DNA from: an uncultured Arthrobacter sp.
GTDB taxonomy: Bacteria > Actinomycetota > Actinomycetes > Actinomycetales > Micrococcaceae
DNA: 35,421 nt
Assembly: GCF_902805515.1 (NCBI RefSeq)
Contig: NZ_CADCTE010000135.1
Location: 1-35,421, forward strand
Direction: 5' to 3'
Both the position numbers and the translations under genes were made by a program. The first letter of the stretch is position 1; the number at the start of each line of letters is the position of its first letter. The notes beneath the pieces are model-generated. The model was not told the origin of the DNA. It saw only the letters and a list, made by a program, of their open reading frames with translations, and ran no database searches. Positions 14,118 through 22,670 of this stretch are shown one piece after another.

Positions 14118-15680
14118 ATGAAAATTTCCCAGGCGCTACCCCATGCTGTGGCCGAGGACGTGGGATGGCTCGCCGCCATTGACAACGCCATCAATGCGGC
14201 CTTCGAGCCGATCGCCACCGGCTTCTCGGCGGTCGTCTTCTACCCGATCACCATCGGGGAGGTCAGCTTCCCCGCCGTGGTGGCCTGGCTCATCGCAGCC
14301 GGTGTCATCTTCACCATCTACTTCGGCTTCATCCAGTTCCGGGGGCTGAAGGTTGCCACCGAGGTGATCCGGGGCAGGTACTCGGCCAAGGACGACCCCG
14401 GAGAGGTTCCGCACTTCCAGGCGCTGACCTCCGCCCTGTCGGGAACCGTCGGGCTGGGCAACATCGCCGGCGTCGGCGCCGCGATGGCCCTCGGCGGACC
14501 CGGTGCGACCTTCTGGATGATCCTCGCCGGACTGCTCGGCATGGCCAGCAAGTTCGCCGAGTGCACCCTCGGCGTGAAGTACCGCGAAGTCCACGAGGAC
14601 GGCACGGTCAGCGGCGGTCCGTTCAAATACCTCCCCATCGCCTTCAGCAAGCTCGGCAGGGTCCCTGCGAAAATCCTGACCGGGATCTTCGCCGTCGCCA
14701 TCCTCATCTTCGGCATCGCCGGCGGCAACATGTTCCAGGCCAACCAGACCTTCGCCCAGGTGCAGAACGTCACCGGCGGTGAGGACGGATTCTTCGGCAG
14801 CGCCGGTTCTGCCCTGATCTTCGGTGTCATCCTGGCTGTCCTGGTCGCCGCCGTCATCCTCGGCGGGATCAAGTCGATCGGCGCGACCACCAGCAAGCTC
14901 GTCCCCGCCATGGGATTCGTCTACGTGGCGTCCTGCCTGCTGGTGATCATCGTGAACATCGGCCAGGTCCCCGCCGCCTTCGGCGCGATCATCTCGGGCG
15001 CCTTCGCGCCCTCCGGCATTGCCGGCGGCATCGTGGGCGTCATGATCGTCGGATTCCAGCGTGCCGCCTTCTCCAATGAGGCAGGGCTCGGGTCCGCAGC
15101 GATCGCCCACTCCGCGGTGAAGACCCGCCGCCCCGTCAGCGAAGGCTTTGTCGCCCTCTTCGAACCGCTCGTCGACACGGTCATCATCTGCACCATGACG
15201 GCACTCGCCATCATCATCGCCGGCGCACCGAGCCTCCAGGCCGGTATCGACCAGGTCCAGGCCGGCGACGGCCCGCCCGACGGCGTGACGCTCACCTCCG
15301 ATGCGTTCGAGACAGTGCTCCCGTGGTTCCCGATCGTCCTGGCCATCGCCGTGGCGCTCTTCGCCTACTCGACGCTCATCACCTGGTCCTACTACGGGCT
15401 GAAGGCCTGGGAGTTCCTCTTCGGCCGCGGCAAGGTCTCGGAGATCCTCTACAAGGTCATCTTCCTGTTCTTCACCGTGGCCGGCTGCGTGCTGACCTTC
15501 AGCCAGGTCATCAGCTTCGCCGACGCCGCGCTGTTCGTCTGCGCCTTCGTGAACCTGCTGGGCGTGTACCTGCTGCTGCCGGTCATCAAGCGGGAGATGA
15601 AGGACTACCTCGCCGACCGCAAGAGCGGCAAGCTCGCGATGCTCGGCATTGAACCCGAGGACCTGCGAAGCCCCCGCTAG
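14118..15680 (+). CDS. AGCS-family sodium:alanine/glycine symporter
   Basis: 520 residues with about 10-11 membrane helices. Family blocks are GTVGLGNIAGVGAAMALGGPG (about 110-130), FAECTLGVKYRE, and FSNEAGLGSAAIAHSA (about 319). These belong to the alanine or glycine:cation symporter family (AlsT/DagA), which imports small neutral amino acids with Na+. The ATG at 14118 has GAGGG immediately before it with no spacing, so the true start may be the GTG at 14148 or translation may be leaderless; I keep 14118. A CRP-like site lies upstream and a 14-bp hairpin terminator follows. Confidence 0.9.
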   Translation: MKISQALPHAVAEDVGWLAAIDNAINAAFEPIATGFSAVVFYPITIGEVSFPAVVAWLIAAGVIFTIYFGFIQFRGLKVATEVIRGRYSAKDDPGEVPHFQALTSALSGTVGLGNIAGVGAAMALGGPGATFWMILAGLLGMASKFAECTLGVKYREVHEDGTVSGGPFKYLPIAFSKLGRVPAKILTGIFAVAILIFGIAGGNMFQANQTFAQVQNVTGGEDGFFGSAGSALIFGVILAVLVAAVILGGIKSIGATTSKLVPAMGFVYVASCLLVIIVNIGQVPAAFGAIISGAFAPSGIAGGIVGVMIVGFQRAAFSNEAGLGSAAIAHSAVKTRRPVSEGFVALFEPLVDTVIICTMTALAIIIAGAPSLQAGIDQVQAGDGPPDGVTLTSDAFETVLPWFPIVLAIAVALFAYSTLITWSYYGLKAWEFLFGRGKVSEILYKVIFLFFTVAGCVLTFSQVISFADAALFVCAFVNLLGVYLLLPVIKREMKDYLADRKSGKLAMLGIEPEDLRSPR

Positions 15681-15722
15681 CACTTCCACCCGGTCCTGCG
15701 GCCGGAATACATTCCCCAACCC

Positions 15723-15760
15723 GAAGCGCCCGCCGGAGGAGATCCGCCGGCGGGCGCTTC
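15723..15760 (+). terminator. Terminator after the AGCS symporter
   Basis: Perfect 14-bp stem GAAGCGCCCGCCGG (15723-15736) with its complement (15747-15760), ten-base loop. It lacks a strong T run. Confidence 0.75.
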
Positions 15761-15819
15761 CCTGTCCGCTTCCTGTCCGCCAACAGCATGCCGGGGCACT
15801 GCGTGTCAGCCCCACCGCC

Positions 15820-15825
15820 TAGACT
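15820..15825 (+). promoter_or_regulatory. -10 box of a near-leaderless pcrA promoter
   Basis: TAGACT ends 10 bases before the ATG at 15836, placing the transcription start about 3-4 bases from the start codon. No ribosome site of strength is seen before this ATG, which agrees with leaderless translation. Confidence 0.5.
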
Positions 15826-15835
15826 GGATGGCACC

Positions 15836-18286
15836 ATGGATATGCTTTTCGACCCGTACCCCGCGCCCAAGAACCCAGGTTCGAAACCGCTCCGGGGCGG
15901 GCAGGTCTCCGCGCCGTCCGATCCGGCACTGGCACATAGCCCCGTCTCCGCACGCCCCAGCGAGGAGCGCGCCCGCGAACTCCTCGAGGGGCTGAACCCG
16001 CAGCAGGAGGAAGCGGTCCGCCACAGCGGGTCCCCGCTGCTCATCGTCGCCGGCGCCGGCTCGGGCAAGACCCGCGTGCTCAGCCACCGCATCGCCCACC
16101 TGCTGGCCACCGGGCGGGCGCGGCCGGGGGAGATCCTCGCCATCACCTTCACCAATAAGGCGGCGGCCGAGATGCGCGAGCGCATCGAGGCACTGATCGG
16201 GGACGTTGCCCAGCGCATGTGGATCTCCACCTTCCACTCCTCCTGCGTGCGCATCCTGCGCCGGGAGGCCGCGAGCGTCGGACTCAACTCCAACTTCTCC
16301 ATCTACGACTCGGCCGACACCCTGAGGCTGATCACCCTCACCGCGAAGGGCCTCGACCTGGACCCGAAGCGGTTCGCGCCCAAGGCCATCCAGCACAAGA
16401 TTTCCGCCCTGAAGAACGAGCTGATCGACGAGGAGGCCTACGCCGACGCTGCCGATCCCTCCGATCCGTTCGAGACCGCCGTCGCCGAGGTCTATAAGGG
16501 CTACGCCCAGCGCATGCGCTCGGCCAACGCCATGGACTTCGACGACCTGATCGCCCAGACGGTCTACATGTTCCGCGCCTTCCCCGGAGTGGCCGACTAC
16601 TACCGCCGCCGGTTCCGCCATGTCCTCGTCGACGAATACCAGGACACCAACCACGCCCAGTACGCCCTGGTCCGGGAAATTGTCGGGGTGCCGGGGGAGA
16701 CCACCGACGATCCCGCCGAGCTGACCGTCGTCGGCGACTCCGACCAGTCGATCTACGCCTTCCGCGGCGCCGACGTCCGGAACATCGTCGAGTTTGAAAA
16801 CGACTACAAGGACGCCCGCACCATCCTGCTCGAGCAGAACTACCGCTCGACGCAGACCATCCTGAGCGCGGCCAACGCCGTGATCTCCCGCAACCCCAAC
16901 CGGCCCGAGAAGCGGCTGTGGACGGCCGAGGGCAACGGCGAAAAAATCGTCGGCTATGTGGGGGAGAACGAACACGAGGAAGCCCGGTTCATCGCCGACG
17001 AGATCGACCGGCTCCAGGACGAGGAAAACCTGCGCCCCGGAGACGTTGCAGTGTTCTACCGCACCAACGCGCAGTCGCGCTCCATCGAGGAAATCCTGCT
17101 GCGGGTCGGCCTGCCCTACAAGGTGGTGGGCGGCACCCGCTTCTACGAGCGCAAGGAGATCAAGGACGCCCTGGCCTACCTGCGGGTCCTGGTGAACCAG
17201 GACGACGTCGTCAACCTGCGCCGGATCCTCAACGAGCCCAAGCGGGGCATCGGGGACCGTGCCGAGTACGCGGTCGCCGCGCTCAGCGAGCGGCACCGCA
17301 TCAGCTTCATGGAGGCGCTGCGGCGGGCCAACGACGCGCCGGGGATGGCCACCCGGTCGGTGAATGCCGTGGCTGGCTTCGTCAAGCTCATCGACGACCT
17401 CGCCGAGGTCGCGGAGGGCTCGGGCGCCGCGGCGGCGCTCGAGGCGGTCCTCGAGCAGACCGGGTACCTCGAACAGCTGCGCACCAGCAACGACCCCCAG
17501 GACGAATCCCGCGTCGAGAACCTCGCCGAGCTCGTCGCCGTCGTGCGCGAATACGAGCGCGACAATCCTGAGGGAACCCTCGGGGACTTCCTCGAACAGG
17601 TCTCCCTCGTCGCCGACGCGGACTCGATCCCCGACGCGCCGGAGGGCTCCGCCGAGGAGGTCGAGCAGGCCGTCGCGGAGGCGCGGCGCCAGGGCGTCGT
17701 GACCCTGATGACCCTTCACACGGCGAAGGGCCTCGAGTTCCCGGTGGTCTTCCTCACCGGCATGGAACAGGGAATCTTCCCCCACCAGCGGTCGGCGACC
17801 GATCCGAAGGAACTCGCCGAGGAGCGCCGGCTCGCCTATGTCGGTCTCACCCGTGCCCGCCGCCGGCTCTACCTGACCCGCTCCGAGGTCCGCAGCATGT
17901 GGGGACAGAGCCAGTACAACCCGGCCAGCCAGTTCGTCTCCGAGGTCCCCGACGAGCTCATCGAGTGGAAGCGCGAAGGGGCGTCCCTGCCGGCCTGGAA
18001 TGCCAGCCCGACGAGCGGCCCGCGCTTCAGCGGATCGTACTGGGGATCAGGTGCGTCCGGCGCCGGAGCGGCAACGGCCTCCCCGGCCAAGGCCATCGGG
18101 CGGGTCCAGCCCCAGAAGGAGGTTCTCTCCGTGGCACCCGGGGACAAGGTGAACCACACGACCTTCGGCAACGGGACCGTGGTGGCGGTCGAAGGAGCCG
18201 GGGATAAGACGGTGGCGAAGGTGCGCTTCGGCGAGGGCGAAAAGCGCCTCCTGCTGCGTTATGCGCCGCTTACAAAGGCCGGATAA
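15836..18286 (+). CDS. pcrA: ATP-dependent DNA helicase PcrA (UvrD/Rep family)
   Basis: 816 residues from the ATG at 15836 (MDMLFDPYP). This start fits the MDMLFDP beginnings of actinobacterial PcrA that I recall, and a -10 box lies just upstream; the longer frame from 15788 would include that promoter. Superfamily-1 motifs are all visible: Q-motif LNPQQEEAV (53-61), Walker A GAGSGKT (73-79), TFTNKAA, DEYQDTN (about 266), GDSDQSIYAFRGA, QNYRST, VTLMTLHTAKGLEFPVVFL, and YVGLTRARRRLYL. The C-terminal 50 residues form the Tudor-like domain (DKVNHTTFGNGTV) that contacts RNA polymerase in PcrA. It works in nucleotide excision repair and in removing obstacles from DNA. Confidence 0.95.
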   Translation: MDMLFDPYPAPKNPGSKPLRGGQVSAPSDPALAHSPVSARPSEERARELLEGLNPQQEEAVRHSGSPLLIVAGAGSGKTRVLSHRIAHLLATGRARPGEILAITFTNKAAAEMRERIEALIGDVAQRMWISTFHSSCVRILRREAASVGLNSNFSIYDSADTLRLITLTAKGLDLDPKRFAPKAIQHKISALKNELIDEEAYADAADPSDPFETAVAEVYKGYAQRMRSANAMDFDDLIAQTVYMFRAFPGVADYYRRRFRHVLVDEYQDTNHAQYALVREIVGVPGETTDDPAELTVVGDSDQSIYAFRGADVRNIVEFENDYKDARTILLEQNYRSTQTILSAANAVISRNPNRPEKRLWTAEGNGEKIVGYVGENEHEEARFIADEIDRLQDEENLRPGDVAVFYRTNAQSRSIEEILLRVGLPYKVVGGTRFYERKEIKDALAYLRVLVNQDDVVNLRRILNEPKRGIGDRAEYAVAALSERHRISFMEALRRANDAPGMATRSVNAVAGFVKLIDDLAEVAEGSGAAAALEAVLEQTGYLEQLRTSNDPQDESRVENLAELVAVVREYERDNPEGTLGDFLEQVSLVADADSIPDAPEGSAEEVEQAVAEARRQGVVTLMTLHTAKGLEFPVVFLTGMEQGIFPHQRSATDPKELAEERRLAYVGLTRARRRLYLTRSEVRSMWGQSQYNPASQFVSEVPDELIEWKREGASLPAWNASPTSGPRFSGSYWGSGASGAGAATASPAKAIGRVQPQKEVLSVAPGDKVNHTTFGNGTVVAVEGAGDKTVAKVRFGEGEKRLLLRYAPLTKAG

Positions 18287-18337
18287 ATTCCGGTTTTCGC
18301 CTAACTTAATTCCAATTCTTTCTACAACTCATAGAAG

Positions 18338-18366
18338 TGTGGCCTTCCTCACGAAACGGGTAGTCT
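18338..18366 (+). promoter_or_regulatory. sucC promoter with a CRP/GlxR-like site
   Basis: TGTGG-CCTTCC-TCACG (18338-18353) differs from the TGTGA-N6-TCACA consensus at two positions and overlaps the -35 region of a TAGTCT -10 box (18361-18366). A 70-base leader follows, holding small hairpins (for example GGGAC/GTTCC at about 18390). In corynebacteria central-carbon genes are known GlxR targets, so regulation by a CRP-type protein is plausible here. Confidence 0.5.
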
Positions 18367-18439
18367 GGAAAAGGCCCCCAGTGCCAAGGGACTAAAGTTC
18401 CCTGTGTAAACCTACTTCGACGTAGAAGGACACTAGCCC

Positions 18440-19606
18440 GTGGACCTGTTTGAATATCAGGCGCGCGATCTCTTTGAGGCACACGGAGTTCCCGTGCTCG
18501 CCGGCATCGTGGCGCACACCCCTGAAGAAGCCAAAGCAGCAGCTGAAAAAATCGGCGGAGTTGTCGTCGTCAAAGCTCAGGTCAAGGTTGGTGGCCGCGG
18601 TAAGGCCGGCGGCGTGAAGGTGGCCAAGACCCCCGACGAAGCCCACCGCTATGCCTCGGACATCTTGGGGATGGACATCAAGGGTCACACGGTCAACACC
18701 GTCATGATCGCCCAGGGCGCCGACATCGCCGAGGAGTACTACTTCTCGGTGCTGCTCGACCGGTCCAACCGCAACTACCTCGCCATGTGCTCCGTCGAGG
18801 GCGGCATGGACATCGAACAGCTCGCCGTCGAGCGCCCCGAGGCGCTGGCCCGCGTTGCCGTCGACCCGGGCGTCGGCATCGACTCCGCCAAGGCCCAGGA
18901 GATCGTCGAGACGGCAGGGTTCGCACCGGAACTGCACGAGGGCGTCACCGCGGTGATCCTGAAGCTGTGGGACGTGTTCGTCAAGGAAGACGCAACCCTG
19001 GTCGAGGTGAACCCCCTGGTGAAGACCGGCAGCGGCGACATCCTCGCCCTCGACGGCAAGGTCACCATCGACGAAAACGCAGACTTCCGCCACGCCGACC
19101 ACGCGGCGCTCGAGGACAAGGAATCGGCCGACCCGCTCGAGGCGAAGGCCAAGGCCAACGACCTCAACTACGTCAAGCTCGACGGTGAAGTCGGCATCAT
19201 CGGCAACGGCGCCGGCCTCGTGATGTCGACCCTCGACGTCGTCGCCTACGCAGGCGAATCCCACGGCAACGTGCGCCCGGCGAACTTCCTGGACATCGGC
19301 GGCGGAGCCTCCGCCGAGGTCATGGCCGCCGGCCTCGACGTCATCCTCAACGACACCCAGGTTCGGAGCGTGTTCGTCAACGTCTTCGGCGGCATCACCG
19401 CCTGCGACGAGGTCGCCAACGGCATCGTGAAGGCCCTTGAGATCCTCGGCGACGAAGCCAACAAGCCCCTCGTGGTCCGGCTGGACGGCAACAAGGTGGA
19501 GGAGGGCCGCGCCATCCTGCGCGGAGCCAACCACCCCCTGATCACCCTGTCCGACACCATGGACGAAGGCGCCGACAAGGCCGCCGAGCTGGCTTACGGA
19601 AAGTAA
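18440..19606 (+). CDS. sucC: Succinyl-CoA ligase (ADP-forming), beta subunit
   Basis: 388 residues, GTG start with AGAAGGA nine bases upstream. ATP-grasp enzyme subunit of the citric-acid cycle. Signatures: start [37 protein letters not shown] (ATP-grasp), VEVNPLV, and [12 protein letters not shown] followed by NFLDIGGGA and [16 protein letters not shown]. Length fits SucC. It is followed 12 bases later by sucD, forming the usual two-gene operon. Confidence 0.97.
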   Translation: MDLFEYQARDLFEAHGVPVLAGIVAHTPEEAKAAAEKIGGVVVVKAQVKVGGRGKAGGVKVAKTPDEAHRYASDILGMDIKGHTVNTVMIAQGADIAEEYYFSVLLDRSNRNYLAMCSVEGGMDIEQLAVERPEALARVAVDPGVGIDSAKAQEIVETAGFAPELHEGVTAVILKLWDVFVKEDATLVEVNPLVKTGSGDILALDGKVTIDENADFRHADHAALEDKESADPLEAKAKANDLNYVKLDGEVGIIGNGAGLVMSTLDVVAYAGESHGNVRPANFLDIGGGASAEVMAAGLDVILNDTQVRSVFVNVFGGITACDEVANGIVKALEILGDEANKPLVVRLDGNKVEEGRAILRGANHPLITLSDTMDEGADKAAELAYGK

Positions 19607-19618
19607 AGGCAACCCACC

Positions 19619-20521
19619 ATGTCTATCTACCTCAATAAAGACTCAAAGGTGATCGTCCAGGGCATCACCGGCGGCGAAGGCACCAAGCACACCGCGCTCA
19701 TGCTCGCTGCCGGCACGCAGGTCGTCGGGGGCGTCAACGCCCGCAAGGCCGGCACCACCGTGACCCACGGCGACGTCACCCTGCCCGTCTACGGCACCGT
19801 GAAGGAAGCCGTCGCCGAGACCGGAGCGGACGTCTCCATCGTGTTCGTGCCGCCGGCCTTCACCAAGGACGCCGTCGTCGAAGCGATCGAGGCCGGCCTC
19901 GGCCTGGTCGTCGTCATCACCGAAGGCGTCCCCGTGCAGGACACCGCCGAGTTCTGGGCCCTCGCCCAGTCCAAGGTCGACGCCGACGGCAAGCAGGTCA
20001 CCCGCATCATCGGCCCGAACTGCCCCGGCATCATCACCCCGGGGGAGTCCCTGGTGGGCATCACCCCCGCGAACATCACCGGCAAGGGCGGCGTCGGCCT
20101 CGTCTCGAAGTCGGGCACCCTGACCTACCAGATGATGTTCGAGCTGCGTGACCTCGGCTTCTCCACGGCCATCGGCATCGGCGGCGACCCCATCGTCGGT
20201 ACCACCCACATCGACGCCCTCGAGGCGTTCGAGGCCGACCCGGAGACCAAGGCGATCGTCATGATCGGCGAAATCGGCGGCGACGCAGAAGAGCGTGCGG
20301 CCGAGTACATCAAGGCCCACGTGACCAAGCCGGTCGTCGGCTACGTCGCAGGCTTCACCGCCCCGGAGGGCAAGACCATGGGCCACGCCGGCGCCATCGT
20401 CTCGGGCTCCGCCGGAACCGCCCAGGCGAAGAAGGAGGCCCTCGAGGCCGCCGGCGTCAAGGTGGGCAAGAGCCCGTCCGAGACCGCCCGCCTGCTGCGC
20501 GAGGTCTACGCGACGCTCTAA
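19619..20521 (+). CDS. sucD: Succinyl-CoA ligase (ADP-forming), alpha subunit
   Basis: 300 residues, ATG with AAAGG about 9 bases upstream. The CoA-binding N-terminal domain is clear ([26 protein letters not shown]), and the active-site histidine that is phosphorylated during catalysis is His256 in [15 protein letters not shown]. Together with SucC it interconverts succinyl-CoA and succinate with substrate-level phosphorylation. A canonical terminator follows. Confidence 0.97.
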   Translation: MSIYLNKDSKVIVQGITGGEGTKHTALMLAAGTQVVGGVNARKAGTTVTHGDVTLPVYGTVKEAVAETGADVSIVFVPPAFTKDAVVEAIEAGLGLVVVITEGVPVQDTAEFWALAQSKVDADGKQVTRIIGPNCPGIITPGESLVGITPANITGKGGVGLVSKSGTLTYQMMFELRDLGFSTAIGIGGDPIVGTTHIDALEAFEADPETKAIVMIGEIGGDAEERAAEYIKAHVTKPVVGYVAGFTAPEGKTMGHAGAIVSGSAGTAQAKKEALEAAGVKVGKSPSETARLLREVYATL

Positions 20522-20556
20522 CGGCGCCGAAGCAACACGTCGAAAGCTACCCCAAG

Positions 20557-20597
20557 GAAGCCCCGGCCCGCCCCACGGCGGACCGGGGCTTCTTTTT
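20557..20597 (+). terminator. Rho-independent terminator of sucCD
   Basis: GAAGCCCCGG (20557-20566) pairs with CCGGGGCTTC (20583-20592), with an inner CGCC/GGCG pairing in the loop, followed by TTTTT. This is the most canonical terminator in the window. Confidence 0.92.
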
Positions 20598-20685
20598 GCC
20601 CGCAGGTATGCTCTCCGCCTGCGGATGGCCGGTGCACCCGGCACACGCGGTAGGTGGGGGGAGCGGCCTCGGGCACAATGGGGCT

Positions 20686-21156
20686 ATGACAACGACGCCG
20701 ACGACGACGCCAAAGCATTCCCGCTACCTCATCACCCGCAGCCGCCTGATCAAGGCGCCGGCCGCGCGCATCTTCGAGGTGCTCGCCACCCCGGCCCTTC
20801 ACAGCGTGATCGACGGCTCCGGCACCGTCCGCGGGGAACAGCCCGGCGGCCCGGCCCGGCTCTCGGCGGGCGCCCGCTTCGGGATGAACATGAAGCTCGG
20901 GCCCCGCTACCGGATCCTGAACCGGGTCGTCGAGTTCGAGGAGGGGCACCGGATCGCCTGGCGCCACTTCTCCCGCCACGTGTGGCGTTACGTCCTCGAA
21001 CCCCGCGGGGAGTCGACCCTCGTCACCGAGCAGTGGGACGCCCGACCGGTGCCGTGGAAGCTGGTCCTGCTGCTCGCGGGATTCCCGCGCCGGCACCCGG
21101 CGAGCATCGAGAAGACGCTGGTCCGCCTTGAGGAGTACGTGACTGGGCAGCCCTGA
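20686..21156 (+). CDS. SRPBCC (START-like) family protein
   Basis: 156 residues from the ATG at 20686; a CACAAT -10-like box ends 7 bases before it, suggesting a leaderless transcript. The fold is that of polyketide cyclase/dehydrase-like SRPBCC proteins: an initial strand RYLITRSRLIKAPAARIFEVLATP, a central RYRILNRVVEFEEGHRIAWRHF, and the C-terminal long helix ending RRHPASIEKTLVRLEEYV. These bind small hydrophobic ligands in a helix-grip pocket. No specific partner is visible; it stands alone between sucCD and the metal exporter. Confidence 0.8.
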   Translation: MTTTPTTTPKHSRYLITRSRLIKAPAARIFEVLATPALHSVIDGSGTVRGEQPGGPARLSAGARFGMNMKLGPRYRILNRVVEFEEGHRIAWRHFSRHVWRYVLEPRGESTLVTEQWDARPVPWKLVLLLAGFPRRHPASIEKTLVRLEEYVTGQP

Positions 21157-21161
21157 CCGGA

Positions 21162-21183
21162 CGGAGGCTCCCCGGGGCCTCCG
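21162..21183. terminator. Candidate terminator between convergent genes
   Basis: CGGAGGC (21162-21168) pairs with GCCTCCG (21177-21183) with a GC-rich loop, in the 35-base gap between the SRPBCC stop and the exporter stop. Short stem and no T run. Confidence 0.4.
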
Positions 21184-21191
21184 GTTCGGCG

Positions 21192-22289
21192 CTACATGGC
21201 TGTCGTGCCGAAGAGCATTCCCAGCAGGTAGGTGGCCGCCGCGGCGCCGAGCCCGATGGCGAGCTGGCGCAGCGCGAGCTTCAGCGGGGAGGCACCCGAC
21301 AGCAGCCCCACTACGGCGCCGGTGGCCAGCAGTGCCAGCCCGACGAGAACGCACGCCGTGACGATAGCGGCCAGGCCCGTGAGGCCCACCAGGTAGGGCA
21401 GCACCGGAATCACCGCTCCGGAAGCGAAGAAGCAGAAGCTCGACGCCGCGGCGCCCAGCCCGGTGCCGACCTGCTCGTGGGCGTCCTCCGGAGTGTCGTT
21501 CTCGGGCTGCAGGGAGAAGCTCGGGTCGCAGTCACAGGCCGCGAGTCCCATCCGTTCCTCGGCTCGGTGCGTGGCGGCCTCCGGCGTCATTCCCCGCGCC
21601 CGGTACACGAGCACGAGCTCGTTCGCCGCGATGTCGAGTTCCTTGGAGGCCGTCAGCGTGACCTGCGTAGGACGGGTCGCGGACAACAGCTCCCGCTGGG
21701 AACGGACCGAAACATACTCTCCGGCGCCCATCGAGAGGGCGCCGGCCAGCAGGCCGAAAAGGCCGCTGACAAGGATGAACCCGGTGGAGACACCCGTCGC
21801 CCCGATGCCCATAATGAGTGCCAGGTTGCTGACGAGGCCGTCGTTCGCTCCGAAGACCGCGGCCCGGAAGTTCCCCGAGAGGCGGTTCCGGCCGCGGGTC
21901 GCCAGCGCGCGGACCACCTCCTCGTGGATCTGCTCGTCGGCTGCCATCGCGCTGGTCGCGGTGGGATCGGCCGCATAGGGGGAGCGCCCTTCGGCCCGCT
22001 GGGCCAGGGCGAGGACAAACACCGAGCCGAACCGCCGTGCCAGCAGCCCCAGCAGCCGGTTGCGCACCGAAGGGCGGACCGGGCGTCCCGCCTCGTCGCC
22101 GAGCAGCCTCAGCCAGTGCGCTTCGTGGCGGCCCTCGGCGTCGGCAAGGGCGAGCAGGATGTCGCGTTCCTCGCCGCTTCGGCGCCGGGCGAGGTCCCGG
22201 TAGGTGGCCGCCTCGGCGCGCTCGTCGGCAAGGTACTGGCGCCAGCGCTTGAGGTCACGGGGATCGTGCCTGGATTGGGCGGCTTTCAC
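21192..22289 (-). CDS. Ferritin-like/VIT1 fusion metal exporter (MbfA-like)
   Basis: 365 residues. Residues 1-135 are a rubrerythrin/ferritin-like four-helix domain with metal ligands in DERAEAATYRDLA (Glu23, Glu26), AEGRHEAHW (Glu52, His55, His58) and DEQIHEEV (Glu119, His122, Glu123). Residues about 140-365 form a VIT1/CCC1 transporter (FRAAVFGANDGLVSNLALIMG, LAGALSMGAGEYVSVRSQREL) with five predicted membrane helices. The known MbfA proteins of this build export iron or manganese. The upstream Mn2+ riboswitch points to manganese efflux under Mn stress, with iron also possible. The start is the ATG at 22289, preceded by AGAGGAG. Confidence 0.9.
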   Translation of the reverse strand: MKAAQSRHDPRDLKRWRQYLADERAEAATYRDLARRRSGEERDILLALADAEGRHEAHWLRLLGDEAGRPVRPSVRNRLLGLLARRFGSVFVLALAQRAEGRSPYAADPTATSAMAADEQIHEEVVRALATRGRNRLSGNFRAAVFGANDGLVSNLALIMGIGATGVSTGFILVSGLFGLLAGALSMGAGEYVSVRSQRELLSATRPTQVTLTASKELDIAANELVLVYRARGMTPEAATHRAEERMGLAACDCDPSFSLQPENDTPEDAHEQVGTGLGAAASSFCFFASGAVIPVLPYLVGLTGLAAIVTACVLVGLALLATGAVVGLLSGASPLKLALRQLAIGLGAAAATYLLGMLFGTTAM

Positions 22290-22339
22290 TGAATGCTCCT
22301 CTAAACCTGCTGCAGTGATCGCCGGGTACGTGGAGCTCC

Positions 22340-22478
22340 GGCCTGCAACACGTGGACGTGTTCCGGCCGAAGGTCTCGCTCGCCGCCCTCAAGGCGGTGG
22401 ACTGCCGGGCGGCTCAATTGACGCCAGTATGTCGACAGGCCTCGCGGCACACCGGCCGCGGAGCTACTCCCCTTCGCT
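22340..22478 (-). promoter_or_regulatory. yybP-ykoY manganese riboswitch
   Basis: Read on the minus strand, the leader has the hallmarks of this class: AAGGGGAGTAGCTCC close to the predicted 5' end (22460-22474), ACATACTGGCGTCAA, a GCCGCCCGGC block, and GAGCGAGACCTTCGGCC (22365-22381). It is followed by a hairpin AACACGT/ACGTGTT (22347-22362) that may be the expression platform. This class binds Mn2+ and switches on Mn exporters. The exporter ATG is about 50 bases further on. Boundaries are approximate. Confidence 0.85.
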
Positions 22479-22484
22479 GGCGAT

Positions 22485-22490
22485 AGTCTA
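22485..22490 (-). promoter_or_regulatory. -10 box of the riboswitch transcript
   Basis: TAGACT on the minus strand, about 11 bases upstream of the conserved 5' start of the riboswitch, so the predicted start site agrees with the RNA element. No clear -35 is seen. The remaining divergent gap (22491-22636) holds no gene that I can support. Confidence 0.55.
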
Positions 22491-22636
22491 ACGTGTCCGC
22501 GCCCGACGTGTTTTCGACCGGGGTGCTGGTCGTCCGGATGCGCGGTTTCCCGGCGCCGCGGCGGGGAAGAACCAATCCGCGCGCCGGATCGTCGAGAATA
22601 CACAGGAGGCGCTACCGTGACGCCGGTGCGGCACGG

Positions 22637-22642
22637 TAGAGT
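22637..22642 (+). promoter_or_regulatory. -10 box before the acyl-CoA ligase
   Basis: TAGAGT, with the predicted start near 22649 and AGGAAG (22658-22663) seven bases before the ATG at 22671. It supports the shorter start of the ligase. Confidence 0.4.
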
Positions 22643-22670
22643 CAGCAGGGTCAAAACAGGAAGCAGGCTT

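Noticed and set aside
14136-15815. A 559-codon minus-strand frame opposite the AGCS symporter
   Set aside because: Composition is Asp/Gly/Glu/His rich without any domain, mirroring the hydrophobic codons of the symporter.
15806-17785. A 659-codon minus-strand frame opposite pcrA
   Set aside because: PcrA has every helicase motif; the antisense frame shows none.
22301-22654. Minus-strand frame in the gap between exporter and ligase
   Set aside because: It covers the Mn2+ riboswitch and promoter, and has no ribosome site or domain.
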